Origin: Arthrobacter crusticola
GTDB lineage: Bacteria; Actinomycetota; Actinomycetes; Actinomycetales; Micrococcaceae
Direction of reading: 5' to 3'
Assembly: GCF_004357995.1 (NCBI RefSeq)
Contig: NZ_SMTK01000004.1
Coordinates: 310,001 to 374,000, forward strand
DNA: 64,000 nucleotides
Positions 32,720 to 43,395 of the stretch are shown in pieces. The position numbers and the translations under genes were made by a program. The notes beneath the pieces were generated by a model. It did no database searches and had not been told where the DNA came from. It was given only the letters and a program-made list of their open reading frames with translations. Position 1 is the stretch's first letter. Each line of letters begins with the position of its first letter.

Positions 32720-35005
32720 CTAGGCGAAGTGCCTGGGGAGTGTTCCCTCGTGCGCTTCCTTCAGCTCGTCCAGCGGCAGGGTGAAGTGGCCCTGCACGTC
32801 GAGAGCGGAGTTTTCGGTGTCCACGACGCCGATCCGGAGCGTCGGGTAGTTCCGGGCGGTGCACATGTCGTTGAAGCGCACCTCCTCCGAGCGGGGAACG
32901 CTGACGATCGCACGGCCCTGGCTCTCGCTGAACAGCGCGGTAAACGGGTCGATGCCGTCGCGCTCGCACAGTTCGTCGATGCCGATGCGCGCCCCCACGC
33001 CGAACCGCAGTGCCGCCTCGGAGAGGGCGGCCGCGAGGCCGCCTTCGGAGAGGTCGTGCGCGGCGTCGATCATGCCGTCACGCGAGGAGTTGACCAGCAC
33101 CGCGGCGAGGGTCTTCTCCGCCGCAAGGTCAACCACCGGCGGCGTGCCGCCGAGGTGGCCGCGCAGGTTCGCCCACTCGGATCCGTCGAGTTCGTCCCGC
33201 GTGGTGCCGAGCAGGTAGATGGCCTGCCCGTCCTCGCGCCAGCCGGACGGGGTCCGGCGGGCGACGTCGTCGAACACGCCCAGCACGCCCACCACGGGCG
33301 TCGGGTGGATCGCCACGCCCCCGGTCTGGTTGTAGAGCGAGACGTTGCCGCCGGTGACCGGCACGCCGAGCTCCTGGCAGGCATCGGCGAGTCCGCGCAC
33401 CGATTCGGCGAACTGCCACATCACCTCGGGATCCTCAGGGGAGCCGAAGTTGAGGCAGTCGGTGACGGCCAGCGGCTTGGCGCCGGAGGTGGCAACGTTG
33501 CGGTAGGCCTCCGCCAGGGCAAGGCGGGCGCCCTCGTACGGGTTCAGGTAGGAGTAGCGGCCGTTGGCATCGGTCGAGAGGGCGACGCCGAGGCCGGTTG
33601 CCTCGTCGACGCGGATCACGCCGGCATCGTCGGGCATGGCCAGGGCGGTGTTGCCCTGCACGTAGCGGTCGAACTGGTTGGTGACCCAGTCCTTCGAGCA
33701 CATATTGGGGGAGGACATCAGTTCGAGCACCGCGGCGCGCAGGTCCGGTGAGGAGCCCTGAAAGGAGTCCGCCTGGACGCCGTCGAGCCAGGCCGGGCGG
33801 TGGTAGGGCCGCTCGTAGACGGGTCCGTCGTGGGCGACGGTGCGCGGGTCGACGTCGACGATGGTCTCGCCGTCCCATTCGATGACCAGCCGGCCGGTGT
33901 CGGTGACCTCGCCCAGCCAGGAGTACTCGACGTTCCACTTGTCCATAATGGCTTCGAACGCCGCGGCATTGGCCGGGGTGACGACGGCCATCATCCGCTC
34001 CTGGGACTCCGACATGAGGATTTCGCCGGGGGTCAGGGTCGGGTCGCGCAGGAGGACCTTCGTGAGTTCGACGTGCATGCCGCCGTCGCCGTTCGAGGCG
34101 AGCTCGGAGGTGGCGCAGGAGATGCCTGCCGCCCCGAGGTCCTGGATGCCCTCGACGACCGAGGCCTTGAACAGTTCGAGGCAGCACTCGATGAGCACCT
34201 TCTCGGCGAACGGGTCGCCCACCTGCACGGCGGGGCGCTTCGAGGGCTTGGCGTCGTCGAAGGATTCGGAGGCGAGGACCGAGGCCCCGCCGATTCCGTC
34301 CCCGCCGGTGCGCGCCCCGAAGAGGACGACCCGGTTGCCTACGCCCGAGGCGTTGGCGAGGCGGATGTCCTCGTGCCTCAGGACGCCGACGGCGAGCGCG
34401 TTCACCAGCGGGTTGCCCTGGTAGGAGGAGTCGAAGACGACTTCGCCGCCGATGTTGGGCAGGCCGAGGGAATTCCCGTAGCCGCCGATGCCCGCCACGA
34501 TGCCGTGGACCAGGCGCGCGGTGTCGGGGTGGTCGATGGCGCCGAAGCGCAGCGGGTCCATGACGGCGACCGGGCGGGCGCCCATGGAGATGATGTCGCG
34601 GACGATCCCGCCGACGCCGGTCGCTGCGCCCTGGTAGGGCTCGACGAACGAGGGGTGGTTGTGGGATTCAACCTTGAAGGTCACGGCCCAGCCGTCGCCG
34701 ATGTCCACGACGCCGGCGTTCTCGCCGATGCCCACGAGCAGGTGTTCCTTCATGGCGTCGGTGACCTTGTCGCCGAACTGGCGCAGGTGGACCTTCGAGG
34801 ACTTGTAGGAGCAGTGCTCGCTCCACATCACCGAGTACATCGCCAGTTCGGCGCCGGTGGGGCGGCGGCCGAGGATCTCGACGACGCGGTCGTACTCGTT
34901 CTGCTTCAGCCCGAGTTCGGCCCAGGGGAGCGCCTGGCCGGGGGTTGCCTCGGCGTTGGCGACGGTGTCGATATTGAACTTCTTGGACATTGTCTCTGCA
35001 GTCAC
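32720..35005 (-). CDS. purL: Phosphoribosylformylglycinamidine synthase subunit PurL
   Basis: A 761-residue small-type PurL, the FGAM synthetase subunit that acts with PurQ and PurS. Diagnostic blocks include [76 protein letters not shown] and [17 protein letters not shown]. The GTG at 35005 begins right after the purQ stop; an ATG at 34990 is an equally possible start. It is the last gene of purSQL. Confidence 0.96.
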   Translation of the reverse strand: MTAETMSKKFNIDTVANAEATPGQALPWAELGLKQNEYDRVVEILGRRPTGAELAMYSVMWSEHCSYKSSKVHLRQFGDKVTDAMKEHLLVGIGENAGVVDIGDGWAVTFKVESHNHPSFVEPYQGAATGVGGIVRDIISMGARPVAVMDPLRFGAIDHPDTARLVHGIVAGIGGYGNSLGLPNIGGEVVFDSSYQGNPLVNALAVGVLRHEDIRLANASGVGNRVVLFGARTGGDGIGGASVLASESFDDAKPSKRPAVQVGDPFAEKVLIECCLELFKASVVEGIQDLGAAGISCATSELASNGDGGMHVELTKVLLRDPTLTPGEILMSESQERMMAVVTPANAAAFEAIMDKWNVEYSWLGEVTDTGRLVIEWDGETIVDVDPRTVAHDGPVYERPYHRPAWLDGVQADSFQGSSPDLRAAVLELMSSPNMCSKDWVTNQFDRYVQGNTALAMPDDAGVIRVDEATGLGVALSTDANGRYSYLNPYEGARLALAEAYRNVATSGAKPLAVTDCLNFGSPEDPEVMWQFAESVRGLADACQELGVPVTGGNVSLYNQTGGVAIHPTPVVGVLGVFDDVARRTPSGWREDGQAIYLLGTTRDELDGSEWANLRGHLGGTPPVVDLAAEKTLAAVLVNSSRDGMIDAAHDLSEGGLAAALSEAALRFGVGARIGIDELCERDGIDPFTALFSESQGRAIVSVPRSEEVRFNDMCTARNYPTLRIGVVDTENSALDVQGHFTLPLDELKEAHEGTLPRHFA

Positions 35006-35794
35006 TTAGCCAACCAGTTTCTTGAGTACCGAGGTGAAGATGCCGAGGCCGTCGGTGCCGCCGCGGAGGTCGACCTCGCCGCGGGCCGAGGAGTCGGGGC
35101 CGAAGCCGGGTTCGACGGCATGTTCGGGGTGCGGCATGAGCCCGACGACGTTGCCTGCGGCGTTTGAGATTCCGGCGATGTCGCGGCGCGAGCCGTTCGG
35201 GTTCTCTCTCACATAGCGGAACACGACGCGGCCCTCGCCTTCGAGCTCGTCGAGGGTGCGCTCGTCGGCGACGAACTGTCCGTCCTGGTTCTTCAGCGGC
35301 ACCACGATCTCCTCGCCGGCCGCGTAATCGGAGGTCCACAGGGTGTCGGCGTTCTCGACGCGCAGCCGCTGGTCGCGGCACAGGAAGTGGAGGGAGTTGT
35401 TCTTGATCATCGAGCCCGGCAGCAGGTGTGCCTCGGTGAGGACCTGGAAGCCGTTGCAGATGCCGAGGACGGGCAGCGCGCCCGGCCCGCCGGTGGCCGC
35501 CGCGGTGATCTGCTCCATCAGGGGCGCGAAGCGGGAGATCGCCCCGGCGCGGAGGTAGTCGCCGTAGGAGAAACCGCCGGGGATGATGACGGCGTCGACT
35601 CCCCGGAGGTCGTGATCGCCGTGCCAGAGGGAGATGGCGGTCCCGCCGGCCAGGCGCACGGCCCGCATCGCGTCCCGGTCATCGAGGGTGCCCGGAAAGG
35701 TGACGACGCCGACCCGTACCCCGGCGAGGCTTCCCTCGGCTGAGGCCGAGGGGAAGGGCTGGAAATCGCCGATCAGGGGGGTTTCGACGCTCAC
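35006..35794 (-). CDS. purQ: Phosphoribosylformylglycinamidine synthase subunit PurQ
   Basis: A 262-residue class I glutamine amidotransferase that feeds ammonia to Pur[39 protein letters not shown], the nucleophile Cys in [19 protein letters not shown] and the His/Glu pair in [12 protein letters not shown] are visible. About 20 N-terminal residues before the conserved core are variable. It overlaps purS by ATGA and abuts purL. Confidence 0.96.
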   Translation of the reverse strand: MSVETPLIGDFQPFPSASAEGSLAGVRVGVVTFPGTLDDRDAMRAVRLAGGTAISLWHGDHDLRGVDAVIIPGGFSYGDYLRAGAISRFAPLMEQITAAATGGPGALPVLGICNGFQVLTEAHLLPGSMIKNNSLHFLCRDQRLRVENADTLWTSDYAAGEEIVVPLKNQDGQFVADERTLDELEGEGRVVFRYVRENPNGSRRDIAGISNAAGNVVGLMPHPEHAVEPGFGPDSSARGEVDLRGGTDGLGIFTSVLKKLVG

Positions 35795-36051
35795 TCGGCG
35801 TCCTCCTGGATGACCTCCACGCGGGTCACATCTTCGATTACCGGGTTGGACAGCAGCGTGCTGGCGGCGCTGCGGGCCTGCTCGAGCAGTTCGGGGGTGA
35901 CTTCCCCGGCGACTTCGAGTTCGAACCGCTTGCCCTGGCGGACACCGGCGAAACCGGTAAGGCCGAGCCGGGGGAGCGCGCCTGCAATGGCTTTGCCCTG
36001 CGGGTCGAGGATTTCGGGTTTGGGCATGACGTCAACAACGATCCGGGGCAT
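35791..36051 (-). CDS. purS: Phosphoribosylformylglycinamidine synthase subunit PurS
   Basis: An 86-residue PurS, the bridging subunit that couples PurQ and PurL. The sequence [39 protein letters not shown] and [15 protein letters not shown] fits the family at normal length. The ATG at 36051 has AGGAG 7 bases upstream; a longer upstream frame is rejected. It is first in purSQL. A TAGACT box (minus strand, 36182-36187) is a possible -10. Confidence 0.95.
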   Translation of the reverse strand: MPRIVVDVMPKPEILDPQGKAIAGALPRLGLTGFAGVRQGKRFELEVAGEVTPELLEQARSAASTLLSNPVIEDVTRVEVIQEDAE

Positions 36052-36277
36052 CCGGCAACTCCTGTGAGTGAAGCGGCAAGTGCTGGGGGTGCCAGCATTA
36101 AATGCAGGGGCCCGGAAGTGCCGTCTCACGCCGGGTGGACCAGGGGTCGACAGGTCCGGCGCTCCGCGAGCTTGCCCCTTCAGTCTACCGGCCCCGGGTG
36201 CCGGGCCCGAACCGGGCGCCGGGGCGCCTGGCAGGGAGAGGCCTGGCAGAGGGAGGCCGGGTAGGGAGCGGTTGGTT

Positions 36278-36898
36278 CTAGAAAGCCCCGCCGGTGCCGA
36301 GGATCTCCTTGACGGCGTCCCAGCGGGAGATTTCACACCCGTTGGTTCGGGCGAAGCGCGCCCGGACGGGCTTGCCGTCGACGCTGCCCGTGATCGAGGC
36401 GGTCTGCGGCCCGCCGTAGATTTCCGTGCACACAATGTTCTTGTCCGGGATGGCCGTGAAGAATTTCACCCCGAGCCGGGATACGACAGTGCAGGCGGCC
36501 TCGGCATTGGGCAGGGACGTGCCGGGGCCGGGCCGGCCTTCGACGCATTCGAGGATGTACTCGACCGGTTCAGCCTCGGGGGACTCCTGAATGGTGACCA
36601 TCAGGCGCGTTCCACTGGCTGATGGCGGCGGTGCCGGGGTTTTCGGGCTCACTGTCGGTGCCTCCGTGGGAGTCGGGCTCGGGCTTGTGGATGGCGGGGC
36701 GGGTGCGGACGGGCCCGGGGTGGGCGCAGCGGAGCCGGGAGCGGACGACGTCGGCGGAGTGGTTGATGGTGTGGTTGATGGAGCAGTGGTCGATGGAGCA
36801 GCGGTGGTTCCGTCGCCGTCCGTGCCGGCACCGCCGGTGCAGCCGGTGAGTGCGGCAAGGAGCAGGGCCGTGGCCGTCGCCGCCAGATGAAGCCTCAC
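36278..36898 (-). CDS. Subtilisin-inhibitor-like (SSI family) lipoprotein
   Basis: A 206-residue secreted lipoprotein. The signal peptide ends with the lipobox ALTGC (Cys20), followed by about 75 residues of Thr/Pro/Ser-rich linker. Residues 97-206 resemble the Streptomyces subtilisin inhibitor: four Cys (118, 136, 157, 188) at disulfide-compatible spacing, VDGKPVRARFARTNGCEI and the terminal DAVKEIL. By alignment to the inhibitor's reactive loop (Cys-Pro-Met-Val-Tyr), the loop here is Cys157-Thr-Glu-Ile-Tyr, giving Glu159 at P1. It overlaps the upstream gene by ATGA and lies 1.1 kb from a secreted subtilase. The target protease is not shown. Confidence 0.75.
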   Translation of the reverse strand: MRLHLAATATALLLAALTGCTGGAGTDGDGTTAAPSTTAPSTTPSTTPPTSSAPGSAAPTPGPSAPAPPSTSPSPTPTEAPTVSPKTPAPPPSASGTRLMVTIQESPEAEPVEYILECVEGRPGPGTSLPNAEAACTVVSRLGVKFFTAIPDKNIVCTEIYGGPQTASITGSVDGKPVRARFARTNGCEISRWDAVKEILGTGGAF

Positions 36899-37815
36899 GG
36901 GGTGCCTCCGTCCGGAGCGGTGATCGGGCGGGAAAGGGCCCCGGCGGCGTCAAGGTGCTCCAGGAGCCGGGAGCGCAGCTGCTGGGATTCGGAGGAGAAC
37001 CGGCGCTGCTCCCGGACGTAGGTGGCCCTGCCTTCGGGCGTCTCGATGCGGACCGGTGGGTAACCCCAGCTGCTGAGGTCGTACGGGGAGGCCTGCATGT
37101 CGAGGATCCGGATGCGCCAGGACAGTTCGAAGCAGTCGAGAATCAGGGTGCTTGGCAGGAGGGGGCTGAGCTTGTAGGCCCATTTATAGAGGTCCATATT
37201 GGCATGGAGGCAGCCGGGCTGCTCGAGGTGGCGCTGATTCTCCCGTGTGGGGGCCAGTTCGTTGAGCGGGACGGCCTGCGGGGTGTAGAAGCGGAAGGCA
37301 TCGAAGTGTGAGCAGCGGATCCGTGATTCCTCGACGACGGCGTCGGTGCCGTCGGCGCCGAGGCGCAGGCCGAGGTAGTCGTGACGGACGCCGTTCAGTT
37401 CCGACTTATACGCCATGGCCCACTCGTGCAGTCCGAAACAGCCGAACTGGCCCGGCCGCCGCAGGGTCCCGGCGAGGATGACACGGACGAAGTCCAGGGT
37501 CTCGGCCCGCTCGGTGAGGAAGGCGTCGAGGTCCACGGTGACGGCTCCGTCGGGAAGGGTTGTGTAGTACTTCCAGTGTCGCCGCTCCGCGGCGAGCGGG
37601 CCCCGGAGGGCGGTGCCGGCTCCGGGGTGCCAGCGCAGCAGCTGGCCGGGTTTGTGGTTGTAGTAGGTGAAGAGGAAGTCCTCAACCGGGTGTTTTTCCC
37701 CGGCGGATCGGCGCTGGAGATAGGGCTCGGTGAAGCGCCGGACACGCGCAGCATACTCCTCCTGCTGGGGGAGCCATTCCTCCTGCTCGTGGACTTCTTG
37801 GGGTACCGGCGCCAT
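36895..37815 (-). CDS. Conserved actinobacterial protein, often labelled 3-methyladenine DNA glycosylase
   Basis: A 306-residue cytoplasmic protein. Conserved-looking blocks are HPVEDFLFTYYNHKPGQLLR, FGCFGLHEWAMAYK, IRCSHFDAFRFYTP, QPGCLHANMDLYKWAYKL and MQASPYDLSSWGYPPVRIET. I recognise the family as one commonly annotated as 3-methyladenine DNA glycosylase, but I see no HhH-GPD or AAG fold signature, so that label should not be trusted. The ATG at 37815 is preferred over an upstream in-frame extension. It overlaps the inhibitor-like gene by 4 bases and diverges from the subtilase. Confidence 0.7.
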   Translation of the reverse strand: MAPVPQEVHEQEEWLPQQEEYAARVRRFTEPYLQRRSAGEKHPVEDFLFTYYNHKPGQLLRWHPGAGTALRGPLAAERRHWKYYTTLPDGAVTVDLDAFLTERAETLDFVRVILAGTLRRPGQFGCFGLHEWAMAYKSELNGVRHDYLGLRLGADGTDAVVEESRIRCSHFDAFRFYTPQAVPLNELAPTRENQRHLEQPGCLHANMDLYKWAYKLSPLLPSTLILDCFELSWRIRILDMQASPYDLSSWGYPPVRIETPEGRATYVREQRRFSSESQQLRSRLLEHLDAAGALSRPITAPDGGTP

Positions 37816-37934
37816 AGTTCTATTATCAGCCTCAGCAACGGTGTCGGGCGTCCTGTCAAGCCACGCCGGGAAAGTGATTTCTTTTGCTATCCAAGTGAGT
37901 GTTGCCTCGGGTAAATTAATACTGCTGTGGCGTT

Positions 37935-37950
37935 TGTGACTCCTGTCACA
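37935..37950. promoter_or_regulatory. CRP/GlxR-like binding site
   Basis: TGTGACTCCTGTCACA fits the CRP/GlxR consensus TGTGA-N6-TCACA exactly. It lies in the divergent region, 89 bases before the subtilase ATG and 120 bases before the minus-strand gene. A TAAATT -10-like box occurs at 37912-37917, so a bound regulator would sit just downstream of a subtilase promoter. cAMP-dependent control of the secreted protease is the inference. Confidence 0.6.
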
Positions 37951-38038
37951 GATGGGGATCCGGTGGCGGAAGTCCACAGCATGAGGGGCACCCGGTTACT
38001 CCCGCCGAGCCCGCATTGAATGAAAGGCTCTTCTTCCA

Positions 38039-41000
38039 ATGATCCAACGAGGACAAGCCGGACTGCGGAGCCCACGGCTCCGCCGCGTCACGGCGATCGT
38101 GCTGGGGGTGCCGCTCCTCATGTCGTCTGCGGCTGTGACCCCCGCCGTCTTCGCGGCCCAGGTGCCCGCGCAGGCTTCAACGCAGCTTTCAGGCGTTTCC
38201 CCATCGAATTTCACCGATGGACGCTACATCGTCGTCCTCAAGGAACACCCCCTGGCCATGTACGAGGGCGGTGCCGACGGTATCCCGGCAACGAAGCCGG
38301 GCAAGGGCCAAAAGCTCACCAAGGAGTCCCCGAACGCCCGCGCCTACGAGGCCCGGCTGAAGAAGAGCCAGACGGATGTTGCGGCCGCGGTCAACGCGGA
38401 GGTCGGCAAGTCCTTCACCACGGCCCTCAACGGATTCACCTCGAACCTCACCGCCGAGCAGGCGGCGCTGCTTTCCAAGAACCCGAACGTCTACGTCGTC
38501 GCGCCTGATACGCAGAACAGCCCCGACTACTCAAGCGCAGACTTCCTGGGCCTGACCGGCGAGGACGGCTTCTGGGCCACCCAGCTCGGTGGAGCCGCCA
38601 ACGCGGGCAAGGGTACGGTCGTCGGCGTCATCGACACCGGGTACCGCCCGGAGAACGCCTTCCTGACCGGCGCCGAGCCCAAGCCGCTCCAAGGGGATCC
38701 CGTGGTGGGCGAGCCCTACCTCACCCCCGACGGCAAGATTGCGATGCTGAAGGCCGACGGCAGTACCTTTATGGGCGAGTGCCAGACCGGCCAGGAGTTC
38801 GACGGCAGCGCCTGCAACTCCAAGGTCCTCAGCGCGCGCTACTTCGCCGAGGACTTCCTCGGCTCCGTGCCCGCGGAGGACCGCTCACCCGATGAGCGGA
38901 TTTCCCCCATCGACGTGGATTCCCACGGCACCCACACCGCCTCGACCGCAGCGGGCAACGCCGACGTCGAGGCCACCGTCGACGGCAGGAGCTTCGGCAA
39001 GGGCGCCGGCGTAGCCCCCGCTGCCGCCGTGTCCGTGTACAAGGTCTGCTGGGAGGACAAGGACCCCAACTCGGGAGGCTGCTACAGCTCGTCCTCGGTC
39101 GAGGCGATCGAGCAGTCGATCCTTGATGGGGTGGACGTCCTCAACTACTCCATTTCCGGCAACAACAACTCCACCACCGACCCGGTGGCGCTCGCGTTCC
39201 TCTCGGCCGCCTCGGCGGGGATCTTCGTCTCCACCTCGGCAGGCAACTCCGGTCCGACCGCCAGCACCGTGAACCACAGCTCCCCATGGCTCACCACGGT
39301 GGCCGCAAGCACGTTCTCCCATGAGCTGCAGGGCACCGTCGAACTCTCCGACGGCACCAAGTACCGCGGCACGTCGGTGATGAACCGCGAGGTCCCGCAG
39401 ACCGCCGTCGTCCTTGCGGCCGATGCCGCAGCCGCGGGGGTCGCAGTCGCCGATGCTGCGCTGTGCAAGAAGGACAGCCTCGACGCCGCCAAGGTGACGG
39501 GCAAGATCGTCGTCTGCGACCGCGGCGTGGTCGACCGGGTGCTCAAGAGCGCAACCGTCGAGAAGGCAGGCGGCGTGGGCATGATCCTCGTCAACGTGGT
39601 GCCCGGGTCGCTCGACCTTGACCTCCACGCAGTGCCTACCGTCCACATCGACGGTGCCGAAATCAAGGAGAAGCTCAAGGCCAACCCCGCGCTCACCGCG
39701 GCTCTCGTCGATGAGGACACCACGGGCCTTCCCACTCCCAAGGACCCTCAGATCGCTGCGTTCTCCTCGCGTGGACCGTCGCTGGCAGTGAACTCGGACT
39801 TCCTGAAGCCCGACATCACGGCTCCCGGCGTCAACGTCCTGGCCGGGGTCTCGCCGGTCGGCACGGGGGAAAACTTCGGATTCCTCTCCGGTACGTCGAT
39901 GGCTGCCCCTCAGGTCGCCGGACTCGGCGCCCTGGTCCTGGCGAAGAACCCCGCCTGGTCCCCCGCCGCCGTGAAGTCGGCGCTGATGACCACCGCCGGT
40001 GATGTTCTGACTGAGGAGGGCGCGGCCAACAAGGACGTCTTCGCCGTCGGCGCCGGCCATGTGAACCCCGCCGCGATGCTGAGCCCCGGGCTCGTGTACG
40101 ACGCGGATGCCGCACACTGGAACGGCTTCCTGCAGAGCCTCGGCGCTCCGCTGGGTCTCCGGAAGCCGCAGGTTGTCGGGGCGAAGGACGTCAACGTTCC
40201 CTCGATCGCGGTCGGCAAGCTGACCGGGAAGGTCACGGTGACCCGCACGGTCACCGCTACCGCGCCGGGAAGCTACACCGCCGCGGTGAACCTCCCAGGC
40301 ATCTCCACCAAGGTGTCCCCCGCCCGGCTCGACTTCGCCGCCGCAGGCGAGTCCAAGAGCTTCAAGGTGACCTTCGAGAACAAGTCGGCGGCGCTTGACG
40401 CCTTCGCGATGGGCTCGCTGACCTGGACCGAAGCCAAGGGCGCCACGGTGACCTCACCGATCGCCGTTCGTCCGGTCACCGCCGTGATACCTGCTGCGGT
40501 TTCCTTCGCTTCGGCGGCAGGAACCGGAAGCGGAACCTTCAACGTCACGGCAGGGACGACGGGCACCGTCGACCTCTCCGTCAAGGGGCTGGCGAAGGCC
40601 GACAGGACCGCCGTCGAACTGGTTCCCGGCCCCGCCAGCGGGACCGCCAATGCGAGCAACAGCGTGACCGAGGTCGAGGTTCCCGCGGGTACCTCGCTGG
40701 CCCGGTTCGCCGTGAATTCGGCTGATCCCACTGCCGACTTCGACCTGTTTGTCATCACTCCGTCGGGCGGGGAAATCCCGGCAGCGACGGCGTCGGCAAG
40801 CGAGTCGCTGTTGCTGAACAACCCGGCCCCGGGAACCTACACGGTCATCGCCAACCTCTACAGCAGCCCCGACAACCGGCCCACCAAGGCCACCGTCGAC
40901 GCCGTCGTGCTCGGCGGTGACGAGGGCAACCTCAAGGTCTCCCCGGACCCGATCCAGTTCAAGAACGGCAAGGAGTCCACGGTGACCCTGTCCTGGACCG

Positions 41001-41173
41001 GCCTCGAGCCGGGCAGCTACGTGGGACGGGTGTTCTTCGGAGACGCCGGTTCGACGGCCGTGAGCCTCGAGGTGGGTGCCAACGGTGCCACCAGGGTGAC
41101 GCCGGCCGGCTCCCCGGTCCTCGTCGAAGACGCCGCGGCCGCACCGGCCGTGGGAGGTTCGACCCTCCGTTGA
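38039..41173 (+). CDS. Secreted subtilisin-like serine protease (S8) with PA domain
   Basis: A 1044-residue exported protease. A signal peptide (about 1-45) is followed by an I9-type propeptide (YIVVLKEH to YVVAPDTQ). The S8 catalytic domain has Asp199 in VVGVIDTGYRPE, His296 in DSHGTHTAS and Ser620 in LSGTSMAAPQVAG. A PA insert (about 450-560) lies between His and Ser. After about residue 700 come fibronectin/bacterial pre-peptidase-like beta domains. The layout matches cucumisin-type subtilases of actinobacteria, which degrade extracellular protein. A CRP-like site lies upstream and a strong terminator downstream. The divergent operon encodes a subtilisin-inhibitor-like lipoprotein. Confidence 0.93.
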   Translation: MIQRGQAGLRSPRLRRVTAIVLGVPLLMSSAAVTPAVFAAQVPAQASTQLSGVSPSNFTDGRYIVVLKEHPLAMYEGGADGIPATKPGKGQKLTKESPNARAYEARLKKSQTDVAAAVNAEVGKSFTTALNGFTSNLTAEQAALLSKNPNVYVVAPDTQNSPDYSSADFLGLTGEDGFWATQLGGAANAGKGTVVGVIDTGYRPENAFLTGAEPKPLQGDPVVGEPYLTPDGKIAMLKADGSTFMGECQTGQEFDGSACNSKVLSARYFAEDFLGSVPAEDRSPDERISPIDVDSHGTHTASTAAGNADVEATVDGRSFGKGAGVAPAAAVSVYKVCWEDKDPNSGGCYSSSSVEAIEQSILDGVDVLNYSISGNNNSTTDPVALAFLSAASAGIFVSTSAGNSGPTASTVNHSSPWLTTVAASTFSHELQGTVELSDGTKYRGTSVMNREVPQTAVVLAADAAAAGVAVADAALCKKDSLDAAKVTGKIVVCDRGVVDRVLKSATVEKAGGVGMILVNVVPGSLDLDLHAVPTVHIDGAEIKEKLKANPALTAALVDEDTTGLPTPKDPQIAAFSSRGPSLAVNSDFLKPDITAPGVNVLAGVSPVGTGENFGFLSGTSMAAPQVAGLGALVLAKNPAWSPAAVKSALMTTAGDVLTEEGAANKDVFAVGAGHVNPAAMLSPGLVYDADAAHWNGFLQSLGAPLGLRKPQVVGAKDVNVPSIAVGKLTGKVTVTRTVTATAPGSYTAAVNLPGISTKVSPARLDFAAAGESKSFKVTFENKSAALDAFAMGSLTWTEAKGATVTSPIAVRPVTAVIPAAVSFASAAGTGSGTFNVTAGTTGTVDLSVKGLAKADRTAVELVPGPASGTANASNSVTEVEVPAGTSLARFAVNSADPTADFDLFVITPSGGEIPAATASASESLLLNNPAPGTYTVIANLYSSPDNRPTKATVDAVVLGGDEGNLKVSPDPIQFKNGKESTVTLSWTGLEPGSYVGRVFFGDAGSTAVSLEVGANGATRVTPAGSPVLVEDAAAAPAVGGSTLR

Positions 41174-41196
41174 CCGGGCGGTAGTGCCGAACCACC

Positions 41197-41244
41197 GGCA
41201 GGTGGGGGCGGCGGCTTCGGCCGCCGGCCCCACCTGCCTTTTTT
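41197..41244 (+). terminator. Terminator of the subtilase gene, UUCG tetraloop
   Basis: A 19-bp GC-rich stem (41197-41215 with 41220-41238) closed by a TTCG tetraloop and followed by TTTTTT (41239-41244) is a textbook intrinsic terminator. Confidence 0.93.
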
Positions 41245-41297
41245 CTGGACCGGCCGTGGGAAAATACCGGAGACAGCAGAAATCCAGGAGGGACGGC

Positions 41298-41510
41298 ATG
41301 TCGAACCGAGAAGGCTTCATCGAGCGCTTCATGCGCCTCACCGGCCGGGCGCGGGCCTTCTTCGGCCCGGCGCAGTCGAGTTCGCTCGACCATCCGATGA
41401 CTGCCGAAAACCAGGAACTGCTGAAGCAAAGGCAGTCCGAGGCCGACCAGTGGGAGACGATCACCCGGGCCGACGGCTCGACGTATATCGTTCCCCGCCG
41501 TCCCTCCTGA
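41298..41510 (+). CDS. Small uncharacterised protein (70 aa)
   Basis: A 70-residue protein with GGAGGGA before the ATG. It has no membrane segment. It shares a pattern with the next small protein: a basic N-terminus, F-(F/L)-G-P-A, then a helical Gln/Glu-rich middle and a C-terminal DG..Y.V.RRP. I do not recognise the family. Codon use and ribosome-binding site support it being real. Confidence 0.65.
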   Translation: MSNREGFIERFMRLTGRARAFFGPAQSSSLDHPMTAENQELLKQRQSEADQWETITRADGSTYIVPRRPS

Positions 41511-41569
41511 CCGGCGCTTTCCGCACCGCCCCGGCGTAAAATGAGATGTACCTCAAAAGAAGGTGCATC

Positions 41570-41809
41570 ATGGAAAATCTTCCGGAACCAGAGAAGCGGC
41601 GCCGGGTCCGGCGCCCCCCTTACAGCCGCCTCGACTCATTTGTCCGACTGTTCCTCGGCCCCGCCGACCGCACCGGATCGGAAACGCCGGTTGTCCATCG
41701 ACACGACGCAGCCGAGGACCTCAGCGAAAAGCAGCTGGCCGGCATCGAGATGATGGAGGACTCGGAAGGCCACCACTACGCGGTGCGGAGGCCGACCGAC
41801 GAGACGTAG
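41570..41809 (+). CDS. Small uncharacterised protein (79 aa), paralogue of the preceding one
   Basis: A 79-residue protein starting MENLPEPEKRRRVRRPP, with AAGAAGG before the ATG. It contains FLGPADRTG, LSEKQLAGIEMMEDSEGHHY and a terminal AVRRP that align with the neighbour's FFGPAQ, NQELLKQRQSEADQWETI and YIVPRRP. It is separated from the neighbour by 59 bases and converges with lysC. The function is unknown. Confidence 0.65.
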   Translation: MENLPEPEKRRRVRRPPYSRLDSFVRLFLGPADRTGSETPVVHRHDAAEDLSEKQLAGIEMMEDSEGHHYAVRRPTDET

Positions 41810-41894
41810 GGGCGCGGCAAGAAGCCCGGCGCGCCCGGCTCAAGACGGTGCGGTTGGGAGCAGCTGGCTGGGTTCAGGACCTCCGGGCCGGGCG

Positions 41895-43181
<1,287 letters not shown>

Positions 43182-43395
43182 GCACTCGCTCACTGACATC
43201 GTCGGAATCTGCTGCAGTGCGGCGCTTCGGTGCACGGCACGGCGGCCGGGCCGGCCCTCGCCCGCGGAGTGCCACACGCTGCCAGTCTAGCGGCGGGCCG
43301 AAGCGGCCCTCCAATTGCATGACCGAAATGGACGGCCCGCAAAATAACTTTGCGCACCTCCACCGATTCGACGCCGGGTGGCATAGGGTCACGGG

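Noticed and set aside
33800-35167. A 455-codon plus-strand frame opposite purL and purQ
   Set aside because: It is antisense to essential conserved genes and has shadow-like composition.
36052-36277. Purine riboswitch or other leader before purS
   Set aside because: No conserved riboswitch core was found; only a possible -10 box and GC-rich repeats are present.
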